Assembly (NCBI GenBank): GCA_031446145.1
Contig: CP132903.1
Location: forward strand, 496,001-560,000
Length of the DNA: 64,000 nucleotides
Source: Arsenophonus sp031446145
GTDB taxonomy: Bacteria > Pseudomonadota > Gammaproteobacteria > Enterobacterales > Enterobacteriaceae
Direction of reading: 5' to 3'
Position numbers and translations under genes: made by a program. The notes beneath the pieces are model-generated. The model worked only from the letters and a program-made list of their open reading frames with translations. It had not been told where the DNA came from and searched no databases. Shown one piece after another: positions 30,249 to 41,182 of this stretch; position 1 is the first letter of the stretch; the number at the start of each line of letters is the position of its first letter.

Positions 30249-31823
30249 ATGACAAGTAATATTTATAAATATAAGATTTTAATCCTTGATTTTGGTTCGC
30301 AATATGCGCAATTAATAGCTCGTCGCGTTCGTGATATCGGTGTTTATTGTGAACTTTATCCATGGTATGCCTCTGAAAATCAGATACGTGAATTTAATCC
30401 TAATGGAATTATTCTTTCTGGTAGCCCCAATAGTTCTATAAAATATGACAGTCCTCGTGCGTCAGAATATGTTTTTAATTCTGGAGTACCAGTATTAGGT
30501 ATCTGTTATGGTATGCATATTATGTCTATACAATTAGGAGGTCAAGTTGGAGTATCTTCTGATCGTGAATTTGGATATGCTCAAGTATGTATTAAGAAAT
30601 CTTGTATATTATTACATAACATATACGATCGATTAAGTAAAACAGGTACACCATTACTTGATGTCTGGATGAGTCATGGTGATATTGTTACTGTTATCCC
30701 CCATAATTTTAAAATTATTGGTAGCACTGATAATTGTCCATGTGCCATCATTGCTAATGATATAAAAAATTTTTATGGCATTCAATTCCATCCTGAAGTT
30801 ACACATACTCATCAAGGAAATGCTATTTTTCAGCGTTTTATATTAGATATTTGTAAGTGTAAAAGATGTTGGATTCCTATGATGATTATTGATGATAAAA
30901 TACAAAAATTAAAGAAAAAAATTGGTACAGACAAAGTTATTTTGGCTTTATCAGGTGGTGTTGACTCATCTGTAACTGCATTATTACTTAATCGTGCTAT
31001 TGGTAAACAATTAATTTGTATATTTGTTGACAACGGTTTATTGCGATTAAATGAAGCAAAACAAATTGTAAAAATGCTTAAAACCTTTAATTTGAACATC
31101 ATTAAAATATCAGCAGAAGCGCGTTTTTTAAATGCTTTATCTGGTATTCATGGATCAGAATTAAAACGTAAAATAATTGGACGTGTTTTTATTGAAATAT
31201 TTGAAGAAGAAGCCAGTAAACAAACCGCAGTAAAGTGGTTAGCACAAGGTACAATTTATCCAGATTTAATTGAATCCGCAGTATCAAAATCGTATAAATC
31301 ACATTTGATTAAATCTCATCATAATGTTGGTGGTTTACCGAAAAATATGAAATTAAAATTAGTGGAACCATTAAAATATTTATTTAAAGATGAAGTGCGT
31401 AAATTAGGTTTAGAATTAGGTCTTTCTTATGATATATTGCATCGTCATCCATGTCCTGGTCCTGGATTAGGGGTAAGAATAATTGGTGAAGTAAAAAAAG
31501 TGTATTGTGATTTATTACGTCAAGCAGATGCTATTTTTATTGAAGAATTATATAAAGAAAATCTTTATTATAAAATTAGTCAAGCGTTTGCTGTTTTTTT
31601 ACCTTTACGTTCTGTTGGTGTAATGGGTGATACTCGTAAATATAATTGGGTGATATCACTGCGTGCAGTAGAAACTATTGATTTCATGACAGCCGATTGG
31701 GCACGTTTACCTTATGCTTTTCTTGCTAGAGTTTCAAACAGAATAATTAATGAAATTGCTGGTATTTCTAGAGTAGTTTATGACATTAGTGGAAAACCAC
31801 CTGCAACTATAGAATGGGAATAA
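30249..31823 (+). CDS. guaA: GMP synthase (glutamine-hydrolysing)
   Basis: Converts XMP to GMP. It is 524 residues (525 in E. coli), from the ATG at 30249 because MTSNIYKYKILILDFGSQY matches the family start; the frame is open 13 codons upstream. The glutaminase domain has GICYGMH with the catalytic cysteine and FHPEVTH. The ATP pyrophosphatase domain has the LSGGVDSSV loop near residue 235. The dimerisation domain ends in SGKPPATIEWE, identical to E. coli. It is the second gene of guaBA. Confidence 0.98.
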   Translation: MTSNIYKYKILILDFGSQYAQLIARRVRDIGVYCELYPWYASENQIREFNPNGIILSGSPNSSIKYDSPRASEYVFNSGVPVLGICYGMHIMSIQLGGQVGVSSDREFGYAQVCIKKSCILLHNIYDRLSKTGTPLLDVWMSHGDIVTVIPHNFKIIGSTDNCPCAIIANDIKNFYGIQFHPEVTHTHQGNAIFQRFILDICKCKRCWIPMMIIDDKIQKLKKKIGTDKVILALSGGVDSSVTALLLNRAIGKQLICIFVDNGLLRLNEAKQIVKMLKTFNLNIIKISAEARFLNALSGIHGSELKRKIIGRVFIEIFEEEASKQTAVKWLAQGTIYPDLIESAVSKSYKSHLIKSHHNVGGLPKNMKLKLVEPLKYLFKDEVRKLGLELGLSYDILHRHPCPGPGLGVRIIGEVKKVYCDLLRQADAIFIEELYKENLYYKISQAFAVFLPLRSVGVMGDTRKYNWVISLRAVETIDFMTADWARLPYAFLARVSNRIINEIAGISRVVYDISGKPPATIEWE

Positions 31824-32190
31824 GAAATTAATATTGATTATAGTAAGTTTTTTCTGAAAGTTATGATGATTGCATTTTTTTTAATATGTAATAGTTATTG
31901 ACTATGCATAATTGTTATTTATTAAATAATATTGCATATTTTAAAATATCAAATTTTTAATATATTAAAAAAAATTTTATTTTAAATAATAAATTTTTAT
32001 TTTTTAATATGAACAATAAATATTAACTATAATGTATTTATATCATATAAATACAGTAATCATACTACATTTTATTTTCTATTCTAATAAAAATATTAAT
32101 TACTTTAATGTAACTTTTAACATATAAAATTTATTATAAGATTCTTAATCTTGTATGATATTTTTGCAATAGTATATTTTTATATATCAA
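31824..32190. other. Convergent spacer between guaA and aroH
   Basis: 367 bases. A short stem AAGATT/AATCTT at 32138-32152 lies just beyond the aroH stop on its downstream side. Nothing else is seen. Confidence 0.4.
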
Positions 32191-33237
32191 TTAAAAACGA
32201 TATTTTACTGCATGAGCTATTATTTTTAATAGCTTTTTAGTATCTTTCCAGCCCAAGCAGGGATCAGTAATAGATTGACCATATCTTAATGGGTTATCGC
32301 TGGTTAATTTTTGAGCCCCTTCTATTAAAAAACTTTCTACCATAATCCCAACAATTGCTGTAGATCCATCTGTTAATTGTTTAGCAATATTTTTAGCAAC
32401 TTTTAATTGCAATAAGTACTTTTTTTGAGCATTGCCATGACTGCAATCGATAATTAATTTTTGAGGTAATCCAAACTTTTTTAATTGATTACACGCAATA
32501 TTGATGTTTTTTTTGTTATAGTTTGGATATTTTCCTCCTCTCATGATTATATGTCCATAAGGATTGCCCTTTGTTTTATAAATCATCATTTCTCCATTTT
32601 TATTTGGTGATACAAATATTTGGCTAGCGTATGCTGCACGAATAGCATTGATGGCAATATCAATGTTACCATTAGTACTATTTTTGAAACCAATGGGACA
32701 AGGTAGTGCCGATGCCATTTGTCTATGAATTTGACTTTCTGTTGTTCGTGCTCCTATTGCTCCCCAACTCATTAAATCAGCGAAATATTGGCTGATTATC
32801 ATATCTAAAAATTCAGTTGCAGTGGGTAGTTCAAGTTTATTGATATTTACTAGTAATTCTCTAGCCAATCTTAATCCTTTATTTACTTTAAAAGAATTAT
32901 TTAGTTCAGGATCGGATATTAATCCTTTCCAACCAATTACAGTACGTGGTTTTTCAAAATAAGTACGCATAACAATTTCAAGATAATCCTCATAATCAAT
33001 ATGTAATTGCATGAGTTTTTTTGCATATTCAAGTGCTGATTTAGTATCATGAATTGAACATGGTCCAATTATAACTAATAATCGTTTATCTTGACCAATT
33101 AAAATAGATTGAATTTTTTTACGTGATTGTGTTATATGCTCAATATTTTTTTTAGATACTGGGAATTCATTTGTAAGTGCCTGAAGTGTAATAAGGTTAT
33201 CGAGAGGTTTATTTTTTAACTCATCGGTTTTTTGCAT
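32191..33237 (-). CDS. aroH: DAHP synthase, tryptophan-sensitive type
   Basis: First step of the shikimate pathway: phosphoenolpyruvate plus erythrose 4-phosphate. It is 348 residues, as E. coli AroH. AroH rather than AroF or AroG is indicated by KTDELK at the start, RTYFEKPRTVIGWKGLISDP, YKTKGNPYGHIIMRGGK and YGQSITDPCLGW. The metal and substrate sites GPCSIHD, GARTTESQ, DCSHGN and MVESFL are present. It is the only DAHP synthase in this window. With aroC it supports chorismate supply to folate and other branches; the tryptophan-responsive type may be under weak feedback if tryptophan is not made. Confidence 0.92.
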   Translation of the reverse strand: MQKTDELKNKPLDNLITLQALTNEFPVSKKNIEHITQSRKKIQSILIGQDKRLLVIIGPCSIHDTKSALEYAKKLMQLHIDYEDYLEIVMRTYFEKPRTVIGWKGLISDPELNNSFKVNKGLRLARELLVNINKLELPTATEFLDMIISQYFADLMSWGAIGARTTESQIHRQMASALPCPIGFKNSTNGNIDIAINAIRAAYASQIFVSPNKNGEMMIYKTKGNPYGHIIMRGGKYPNYNKKNINIACNQLKKFGLPQKLIIDCSHGNAQKKYLLQLKVAKNIAKQLTDGSTAIVGIMVESFLIEGAQKLTSDNPLRYGQSITDPCLGWKDTKKLLKIIAHAVKYRF

Positions 33238-34269
33238 ATTTATCTCATATATACTTCAATGTAATAAGTTGTTTTCCATTAAATAAATTATCATTAGAGT
33301 TATTAAAAATAAATAATTTTTCTTTTTTTTTATAAAATTATTAAAGTAATAAAATTTATTAAATAATTTTATATTCTTAAATTCTGAAATAAACTTTAAT
33401 ATTTATGTAGTAAAAATTATATTTCATTGAATAAAAGATTTTTTATTTTATAAAGCATCAAAGATTCATATTATATTTATAATTACTTTGTTCATTTATA
33501 AATTATAAAAATAACAAATAATTTAAAGTTAATTATTAAAAAAATTGTTTCTTTATCATTTATATTTATATTAAAATGATATATTTAATATTAAAAAATT
33601 AGTGATTGATAAATTTAATACTAAAATAATTTTTTGTTTTATGGAAGAATAAGTTCGAGGTTATGTTTTTAGTATTAATTTTTGGCAATAATTGTATTAA
33701 AAAATTACTTTTTTATTTTTTTAAAATTTTTTATCTCTTTTTTTGTTTTGATTAAAAAAGAAAGTTTTGTTTACTAAACAAGATTTTTTTATTTTAATTA
33801 TTATTTGTGATGTATACATAATTTATTTGCAATATTTTTTAATTGATACTTAGTAATCAAGGATGCATTTGAAATATGAGTTTTTAAAAAAAATTGAAAA
33901 AATATATGCAATATCATTCAGTTTTATTTTAAATCAGTGTAATTTAATCTAGCAATATATTATTTTATTATAAAAGAATAAGATAAAAATTATTTGCATT
34001 AATAAAGATTATTTAATCTTTAAAATTATGTATTGTAAGAATGAATTATAAATATAATTTTGAACAAATATATGTATATCTTTTAAAATTTTTTGAATAT
34101 TTATTAATAATATAAACGACACATATTTTTAGATTAAAAAATGATTTTTTTAAAATATTGTTATTTAAATGTTGTATTATATGTTTTATTTGTATTTTTA
34201 TTCTTAAGTTATTAATATAGAGCACTTTTTGTATAGAGAGAAATACATATGGTTTTAAGAAATATTATA
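33238..34269. other. Spacer upstream of aroH
   Basis: About 1 kb of AT-rich DNA. E. coli has ppsR before aroH; I tried to align this stretch and found no convincing match. Confidence 0.45.
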
Positions 34270-34800
34270 CTCAAAAAATAATAAAGAACATCACCATTTC
34301 AATAAATATTAAAACAAAACATAATTGTAATTCTTACTATATTTAATTTTTTTGATCGATATTTCTTGTTCATGATTTTTTTGATTTTTTTAATAATTAA
34401 TATAAATTATCATAATATTTTTTATATCATAATAGAAAAAGAAAATATATTATTGTTTTTATAAAAACAAAACTTTAAAAGTATTCTAATATTTAGAATA
34501 TGATTATATAAAGAATATACACCTTTTATTTTAAAATATTTTAAAATATTATTGTATTTATAGCAATTATGTTTTTAAATATTTTAATATTTTAAATATG
34601 TTTATAATTTTACTATATATCTCATTTTATTGATTGATGATTTTGTTCAAAATAATTCTTAAAATTTTTCGAAAAATTGATTTTTTTGCTGGTTTTTAAT
34701 AAAATATATAATAATTTTATTCATAGATTATTTTTTATTTAATAGATTTAAATATTTATTAATACAAAAATAAATATTTATTAAAAGTATTTAATAATAT
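34270..34800 (-). pseudogene. smrB: smrB remnant
   Basis: In E. coli smrB is divergent from prmB. The minus strand here reads HEQEISIKKI, then YVLF, a stop at a likely former glutamine codon, YLLK, then GD and, after a frameshift, SLLFFE (34374 down to 34270). The order fits HGHGKHILK, HVMAFHQAPK and GGDAALLVLIE of the SmrB nuclease domain. The distance to prmB also fits. The N-terminal part, up to about 34800, is not recognisable. Confidence 0.45.
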
Positions 34801-34963
34801 ATAAATACTTATAATACATAAATAATAATTATTAATAATTTTATAATTCTTATAAAAAATTATCATAATTAAAATATTTATTTTATTAAATAAGTTATTA
34901 CAAAGATAATTTATGCAGTTTTTATGATAAGAATTATTATTTTAAACTATTTATATATTATTT

Positions 34964-35911
34964 TTGGTAGGAATATTGAAGAAGATTATTATTGATGAAA
35001 TTGTTGCAGAATTATATACAATTCAAGATATATTACGTTGGATAGTTACTCAGTTTAATAAAACAAATATTTATTATGGTCATGGAACTAATAATGCTTG
35101 GGATGAAGCATTGCAACTTGTTTTACCATTACTGTTTTTGCCATTAGAAATACCTGAACAATTGTTATTATGTCGTTTAACTATAACAGAACGTTATTGT
35201 ATTCTTAAAAAAGTTTTACGTCGTATTTATGATCATATACCTGTTCCTTATTTAACTAATAAGGCTTGGTTTTGTGGACATGAATTTTATGTAGATCAAC
35301 GTGTTTTGATTCCTCGTTCACCTATTGGGGAACTTATTAATAAACGTTTTAAAGGTATTCTTAAAAGTAAGAATCCATTAAATATTTTAGATATGTGTAC
35401 TGGAAGTGGATGTATTGCTGTGGCTTGTGCTTATATATTTCCTAAAGCGCAAATAGATGCCGTGGATATTTCTACTGATGCTTTAGCTGTAACTGAAAAA
35501 AATATTACATTTCATGGTTTTTTTGATCGTATCATGCCGTTACACTCTGATTTATTTAAAGAAATACCATTATTTCAATATGATTTAATAATCATTAATC
35601 CACCTTATGTTAATGAAGAAGATATGTCAGATTTGCCTGCTGAATATTTAGCAGAGCCTCCATTAGCACTTTCTGGCGGTTCAGATGGTTTAAAATTTAT
35701 TAGACGGATTTTAGCTAATGCTTCTAGTTTTTTAACAAAAAAAGGTATTTTGATCTGTGAAGTTGGTAATAATATGTTATATCTTATTAATCAATATCCA
35801 GATATCCGCTTCACTTGGTTGCATTTAAAATATGGAGGAGAAGGAGTTTTTATGCTTACAAAAAAACAATTAATAAAATATGAAAATACATTTAAAGAAT
35901 ATATTGATTGA
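34964..35911 (+). CDS. prmB: Ribosomal protein uL3 glutamine methyltransferase PrmB
   Basis: Methylates a glutamine of ribosomal protein L3. About 311-315 residues (310 in E. coli). The SAM-binding motif is DMCTGSGCIAVACA near residue 145, and the catalytic NPPY motif is IINPPYVNEEDM near 210. The N-terminal helper domain has YGHGTNNAWDEA and VPYLTNKAWFCGHEFYVD. No ATG fits: candidate starts are TTG at 34964 or TTG at 34976. The second matches the E. coli start better, but its AGGA is only three bases away. aroC follows after 77 bases, as in E. coli. Confidence 0.93.
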   Translation: MVGILKKIIIDEIVAELYTIQDILRWIVTQFNKTNIYYGHGTNNAWDEALQLVLPLLFLPLEIPEQLLLCRLTITERYCILKKVLRRIYDHIPVPYLTNKAWFCGHEFYVDQRVLIPRSPIGELINKRFKGILKSKNPLNILDMCTGSGCIAVACAYIFPKAQIDAVDISTDALAVTEKNITFHGFFDRIMPLHSDLFKEIPLFQYDLIIINPPYVNEEDMSDLPAEYLAEPPLALSGGSDGLKFIRRILANASSFLTKKGILICEVGNNMLYLINQYPDIRFTWLHLKYGGEGVFMLTKKQLIKYENTFKEYID

Positions 35912-35988
35912 TAAAGAATAGTATATTATATAATGATTATATCATTTGGCAATATAAACTTTTTATACATAAAAACAGGAATAAAAAG

Positions 35989-37113
35989 ATGGCAGGAAAT
36001 TCAATTGGTCAACTTTTTCGTCTTACCACATTTGGTGAATCTCATGGTATAGCATTAGGATGTATCATTGATGGTGTCCCTCCTGGAATAAAATTATCAG
36101 AAAAAGAATTACAAACTGATTTAGATAGACGCAGACCTGGTACTTCAAAGTATACTACTCAACGTTGTGAATTTGATAAGGTTAAAATTTTATCAGGTGT
36201 TTTTGATGGTATTACGATAGGAACACCTATCGGTTTATTAATTGATAATCATGATCAACAATCTCAAGATTATGATCAGTTGCAAACTGTTTTTCGACCT
36301 GGTCATGCAGATTATACTTATCACAAAAAATATGGTTTTACTGATTATCGTGGTGGAGGTAGATCTTCAGCTCGTGAAACAGTTATGCGTGTTGCAGGAG
36401 GAGCTATTGCAAAAAAAATCTTACACCAAAAACTTGGAATCACTATTCGTGCTTATTTGAGTCAAATGGGTAATATTTCTTGTGAATTAAAAGATTGGAA
36501 TGTAGTTGAAAAAAATCCTTTTTTTTGTCCTGATATAGAAAAATTAGAAGCTTTAAATATTTTATTATCTTCTTTAAAAGAAGAAGGTAATTCTGTTGGT
36601 GCAAAAGTAACTGTTATAGCTGATAATGTGCCAGCTGGATTAGGAGAACCAGTTTTTGATCGATTAGATGCAGATATTGCACATGCGATGATGAGTATAA
36701 ATGCAGTTAAAGGAGTAGAAATTGGTGCTGGTTTTAAAGTAGTGAATTTGAAAGGTAATCAAAATAGAGATGAATTAACTCGTGATGGTTTTCTTACTAA
36801 TAATGCAGGCGGAATTTTAGGTGGTATTAGTACCAGTCAACCTATTATTGCTCATTTGGCTTTTAAGCCCACTTCTAGTATTGCGTTGCCTGCTAGAAGT
36901 ATTAATAAAAAAGGTGATGAAGTTGATCTGGTTGTAAAAGGGCGCCATGATCCGTGTATTGGTATTAGAGCAGTACCAATAGCAGAAGCCATGATGGCTA
37001 TAGTGCTTATTGATNANNNNNNGNGAANTCNANNTCANANGNTNGGTNNATNNNTNTNTTTTANANNANANGATATTAATTTACGATGTTTTCATGAGTT
37101 TATAAAAAGTTAA
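35989..37113 (+). CDS. aroC: Chorismate synthase; 3' end contains undetermined bases
   Basis: Makes chorismate from 5-enolpyruvylshikimate 3-phosphate using reduced flavin. The ATG at 35989 is chosen because MAGNSIGQLFRLTTFGESHG is the family start and CAGGA lies upstream. The signatures GESHG, RPGHADYTY, DYRGGGRSSARET and GGILGGIS are intact, as is GRHDPCIGIRAVPIAEAM. After LID, bases 37015-37071 are largely N, so about 19 residues are unknown. The reading frame continues on the other side for 13 residues to a stop. The length would be 374 against 361 in E. coli. The enzyme is probably functional. Confidence 0.93.
   Translation: MAGNSIGQLFRLTTFGESHGIALGCIIDGVPPGIKLSEKELQTDLDRRRPGTSKYTTQRCEFDKVKILSGVFDGITIGTPIGLLIDNHDQQSQDYDQLQTVFRPGHADYTYHKKYGFTDYRGGGRSSARETVMRVAGGAIAKKILHQKLGITIRAYLSQMGNISCELKDWNVVEKNPFFCPDIEKLEALNILLSSLKEEGNSVGAKVTVIADNVPAGLGEPVFDRLDADIAHAMMSINAVKGVEIGAGFKVVNLKGNQNRDELTRDGFLTNNAGGILGGISTSQPIIAHLAFKPTSSIALPARSINKKGDEVDLVVKGRHDPCIGIRAVPIAEAMMAIVLIDXXXXXXXXXXGXXXXFXXXDINLRCFHEFIKS
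37015..37071. other. Run of undetermined bases inside aroC
   Basis: A mix of N and called bases, 57 long, in the region coding for the chorismate synthase C-terminus. It is a data gap, not biology. Whether the frame is truly kept across it cannot be told. Confidence 0.95.
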
Positions 37114-38349
37114 AATGGTTTTTTTTGATTTTTTTTAGGAGATTTATAGGTCTTTATATCAATAAATTTATTGCACTTAAATGTTAAAATTAATTGCAAA
37201 AATTTTTGAATAAAATTTCATATTATTGATAATTTAAATAAAATTAATATTTTTTATAAAAATTTTGCCAATATTATTTTTAATATGATTATTATTAATA
37301 ATTGCAATATTTATTTCATATTCTTAAATATTTATAATGTAATATTAATTTTATGGTTGTGCATCAAATAATGTAATTAAGTGTCAAATTATTTTTTAAA
37401 ATTTTTATGTTAAATGATTAGTATTTTTTTTGAAAACTTATCATAAAAAAAATATAAGTAGTTATAAGATTTTTAAAAAAGTGATAAAATACTATTTTTA
37501 AAATTGTTTTTTTGGTTATTTTTTATTTTTTAAATATAATTAAAAAATTTTATTCGTATACTTACTTGGTACTTTTTAAAAATTTTATTGTTTTCATTAG
37601 AAAAATAGTTCGTTATTTTTTAAATGTTATACGTTTACGTTTATAAATTACTTTTGTTTATACAATTAGATTAAAAAAGATTGTTAATTAGAAATTTATA
37701 ATAAATTACCAATAAATTTATTAATTTTTTTAATAAATAAAAATATAGTTTATAAATTAACTGTTTTAGGTTAAAAAATATGCTAATTATATGTATAAGA
37801 TTCAAGTTTTTTTTATAATGAAATGTTTTATTAATATTACGTGAAAATATGAATATACAATAAATAAATAATTATTAATAAATTTAGCATTTTTTTTTGT
37901 CGTATAATAATTTTCAAGAAAAAAAATAAAAATTTTATGGCTAAGTATTTTTTAAATAAATGAATAATAAAGTTAAAAAGTAATATTTATAACGTATAAA
38001 TATTTTCATGAATTATTTTAAAATTATTATTTTATTATTAGATAATTTTTAGTTTTTTCTTACAAATTTATGTTTAATTTTATAAAATTTTATGTAAACG
38101 TTAGATTACAGTTTTTATGTTAAAAAAATTTATAAAAAATATTTTTATTAAATTTCTTTGAAAACTTTTTTTATTTTATACTAAATAGTTATAAATTATT
38201 TTTTTAGTTTTAGAAACTAAATTATATTATATATTAATATATCATAAATTAATATATTATAAATTTATAAATATTTTTATTGATATTTTAGAATAAAACG
38301 TGGATTACTTTTATAAGTTATTTTTAAAAATCTTTAGTAATATAAATGA
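37114..38349. other. Spacer downstream of aroC
   Basis: About 1.2 kb, AT-rich. E. coli has mepA, yfcA and others here before mnmC and fabB. I recognise no remnant of them apart from the mnmC trace listed next. Confidence 0.45.
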
Positions 38350-38696
38350 TTATTTAATAAAAATTAATGTTTTAAAATTCTAGCTATAGTATGAAATAAA
38401 AATACTTGATAGGATATATTGTATAATTATGCATAAGGAAACAAATTATTTTTTTTGAATAAAATCTAAAATTTTTTGTTCATTTTATATTTGATTTACT
38501 CGTTTATTTTTTTGATGTATAGAGTATAAGTATTAGTTTTAATCAAAATAATAAATAATTTATAAATATAGTAGATTTTATATATCAAGAAAATATCAAG
38601 AAATATGTAATTAAATTGGTTTAAAATAATTATAGTTATAATTATAAAAATATTATTTTCTATAATTTTATCTAATTGAGGTTGTTTAACGTACAA
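38350..38696 (-). pseudogene. mnmC: mnmC remnant
   Basis: In E. coli mnmC (tRNA wobble-uridine modification) is divergent from fabB. The minus strand from 38696 has an open stretch of 66 codons beginning YVKQPQL, then NYIFLD, then KLFII, then TNTYTLYI. This matches in order and spacing YSIQPANL, RYVFLGG, PLFVV and GFGTGLNFL of MnmC, with all SAM-loop glycines lost. Downstream in the same frame, after stops, YQVFLF may be FEKFPL. It should not be annotated as a gene. Confidence 0.45.
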
Positions 38697-38765
38697 ATAT
38701 AACTCAAAATTAACAAATTCAGATTTTTTTAGTAAATAAATTTTGACTATGAGGTAATATAATCA

Positions 38766-39989
38766 ATGAGGCGTGCAGTTATCACTGGTCTAGGAATTGT
38801 CTCCAGCATAGGTAATAACCAGCAAGAGGTACTGGATTCTTTGAAAACTAGCCGATCTGGCATAAGATTTTCAAAAGAATTTGAAAAAATGGGTTTACGT
38901 AGTCATGTTTGGGGTAATATTGAGCTATCGGAAGATTATATTAAAGAAAAAATTGATCGAAAAATTCTTCGTTTTATGAGCGACTGTTCTATTTATGCCT
39001 ACTTAGCTATGGAAGAGGCCATTCAGGATGCTAAATTGACATCACAACAAGTTTCAAATATTCGTACTGGTTTAGTTGTTGGTTCTGGAGGCGGATCACC
39101 TCGTAATCAAGTTGCTGGTTCTGATGGAATGCGTGCTAAAGGATTGCGTGGTGTTGGACCATATATGGTAACAAGAGCAATGGCTTCAGGGGTTTCAGCT
39201 TGCTTAGCCCCTCCTTTTCAAATAAAAGGAGTTAATTATTCTATTAGTTCTGCTTGCTCAACTTCAGCACATTGTATTGGTCATGCAGTTGAATTAATTC
39301 AATTAGATAAACAGGATATTATTTTTGCTGGTGGTGGTGAAGAATTAAGTTGGGAATTAGCTTGTGAGTTTGATGCAATTGGTGCATTATCCACTAAATA
39401 TAATAATTTTCCAGAAAAAGCTTCACGTACTTATGATCAAAACCGTGACGGATTTGTAATTGCTGGCGGTGGAGGTATTGTAGTAGTAGAAGAATTAATA
39501 CATGCATTAAAACGTGGTGCACATATTTATGCTGAAATTGTTGGTTATGGTGCAACTTCAGACGGATATGATATGGTTGTGCCTTCTGGTGAAGGAGCTA
39601 TAAGATGTATGAAAATGGCATTAAATAATATTGAAGAAGTTGATTATATCAATACTCATGGTACATCAACTCCTATTGGAGATACTAAAGAATTAGAAGC
39701 AATTATAGAAGTATTTGGTAATAATCAAACACCAGCAATTTCTGCAACTAAAGCCATGACTGGTCATTCTTTAGGTGCAGCAGGAGTGCATGAAGCTATT
39801 TATAGTTTGTTAATGTTAGAACATAAATTTATTGCAGCTAGTATTAATATTGAAACTTGGGATGAAAAAGCAAAAGGAATGAACATTATTACTAAAGCAA
39901 CTAAATATATATTAAATACAGTAATGTCTAATAGTTTTGGTTTTGGTGGAACTAATGCATCCTTAGTAATGAGAAAATATTATAAATAA
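38766..39989 (+). CDS. fabB: 3-oxoacyl-ACP synthase I FabB
   Basis: The condensing enzyme for fatty acid chain elongation, including unsaturated chains. It is 407 residues (406 in E. coli). The active-site cysteine is in SISSACSTSAHCIGHA near residue 163, the two histidines are in NTHGTSTPIGD and ATKAMTGHSLGAAG, and the C-terminal SNSFGFGGTNASLVM is intact. A GAGGT site lies 12 bases before the ATG. It faces away from the mnmC remnant. With accD it shows retained fatty acid synthesis. No fabF is in this window. Confidence 0.98.
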   Translation: MRRAVITGLGIVSSIGNNQQEVLDSLKTSRSGIRFSKEFEKMGLRSHVWGNIELSEDYIKEKIDRKILRFMSDCSIYAYLAMEEAIQDAKLTSQQVSNIRTGLVVGSGGGSPRNQVAGSDGMRAKGLRGVGPYMVTRAMASGVSACLAPPFQIKGVNYSISSACSTSAHCIGHAVELIQLDKQDIIFAGGGEELSWELACEFDAIGALSTKYNNFPEKASRTYDQNRDGFVIAGGGGIVVVEELIHALKRGAHIYAEIVGYGATSDGYDMVVPSGEGAIRCMKMALNNIEEVDYINTHGTSTPIGDTKELEAIIEVFGNNQTPAISATKAMTGHSLGAAGVHEAIYSLLMLEHKFIAASINIETWDEKAKGMNIITKATKYILNTVMSNSFGFGGTNASLVMRKYYK

Positions 39990-41182
39990 TGATTTTATTA
40001 TTTTATTAATATGTTTAATATAAAAATACTTTATAAAAATAAATTTTTATTAAAGTAATAAAAAAATTTAAAAATCTTTATGTATAAAATAAAAAAGATA
40101 CTAAGTAAAATATATACAAAGTAATAATTTATTTGCAAATAAATATCTTTTTAAATAAAAATTTAAAAGATACCAAAAACATATTTTTGTATATTTAATA
40201 TCTATATTACATAAAATTTGTTTTTTGTTCTTCATATTTTTTTTAAATTTACAATATAAAAACTGTATGAAAATAGTTAAGATTTTAAAACAAATTTGTT
40301 AAAAAAAATGTGATCTATTATGATTAAATAGATGATCATATAATTATCATTATATAATGATAAATTTTATTTTTAAAATATTTGTATTAATTTGTTTTAT
40401 AAATTTATTAAAAATTTATGAAAATATATCATAAGTAAATATGGTGATTATTTTAAAATTCTATAAAAACGTCTTTTTTAAAAATCATTACAAAACAATA
40501 ATTTAAAAAATAAAGCTTAAAAATAATAATAATATAAAAATATGGTTAATTTTTTATGAAAAATTTAGGAAGCTTTTTTGTATTTACAAGTACTCATAAA
40601 TATTAATAAATAACTTTAATGTATGAGATTATTAAAACGATTTTTCTATATTGTTATGATAATAAAAGATATAAAATTTTTTTTATTTATTAAATAAATT
40701 TCAATTAATAGTTTCATGAAGATTATAATTACTTCAAATTAAATAATTTCTACTTTTTTAAAGTAAAGATATTAATAATTCTGATCTATATTATATTAAA
40801 ATAATAAATTTATAAATTTTTGGTGACACTTTAAAGGTTTTTATAATACATATATTTTTATACTAAAACTATAATTTTTGATTATATGTATACGAATAAT
40901 CATAAAAAATCATATTAAAATAATATAAATATACAATATATTTATAATAAAAATATAAATAGTTACTGATTAGTATTACTACTAATTTAGTGATTTTTTT
41001 GTATTTAGAATACATAAAAAATAAGAAGTTTTAGTTTATACAGCTTATTTTTGTCAAATTGAAGTATTTTTTATTATCAATGCTAAAAACACACATATTG
41101 GCTGTATGTTTTTGAACTATTTTTGATATATTTTTTGTTTTAATTATTTTAATATGGAACCCTGAAGAATTTCAAAATAGTA
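39990..41182. other. Convergent spacer between fabB and ubiX
   Basis: About 1.2 kb with no recognised remnant. On the minus strand, 70-100 bases beyond the ubiX stop (41085-41116), ACATA and TATGT within A-rich and T-rich flanks could form a weak terminator. Confidence 0.4.

Noticed and set aside
33650..33675. GTTCGAGG stretch as a tRNA T-loop
   Set aside because: No acceptor, D or anticodon arm can be built around it; no tRNA was found anywhere in the window.
33238..34269. ppsR remnant upstream of aroH
   Set aside because: No convincing alignment on the expected strand.
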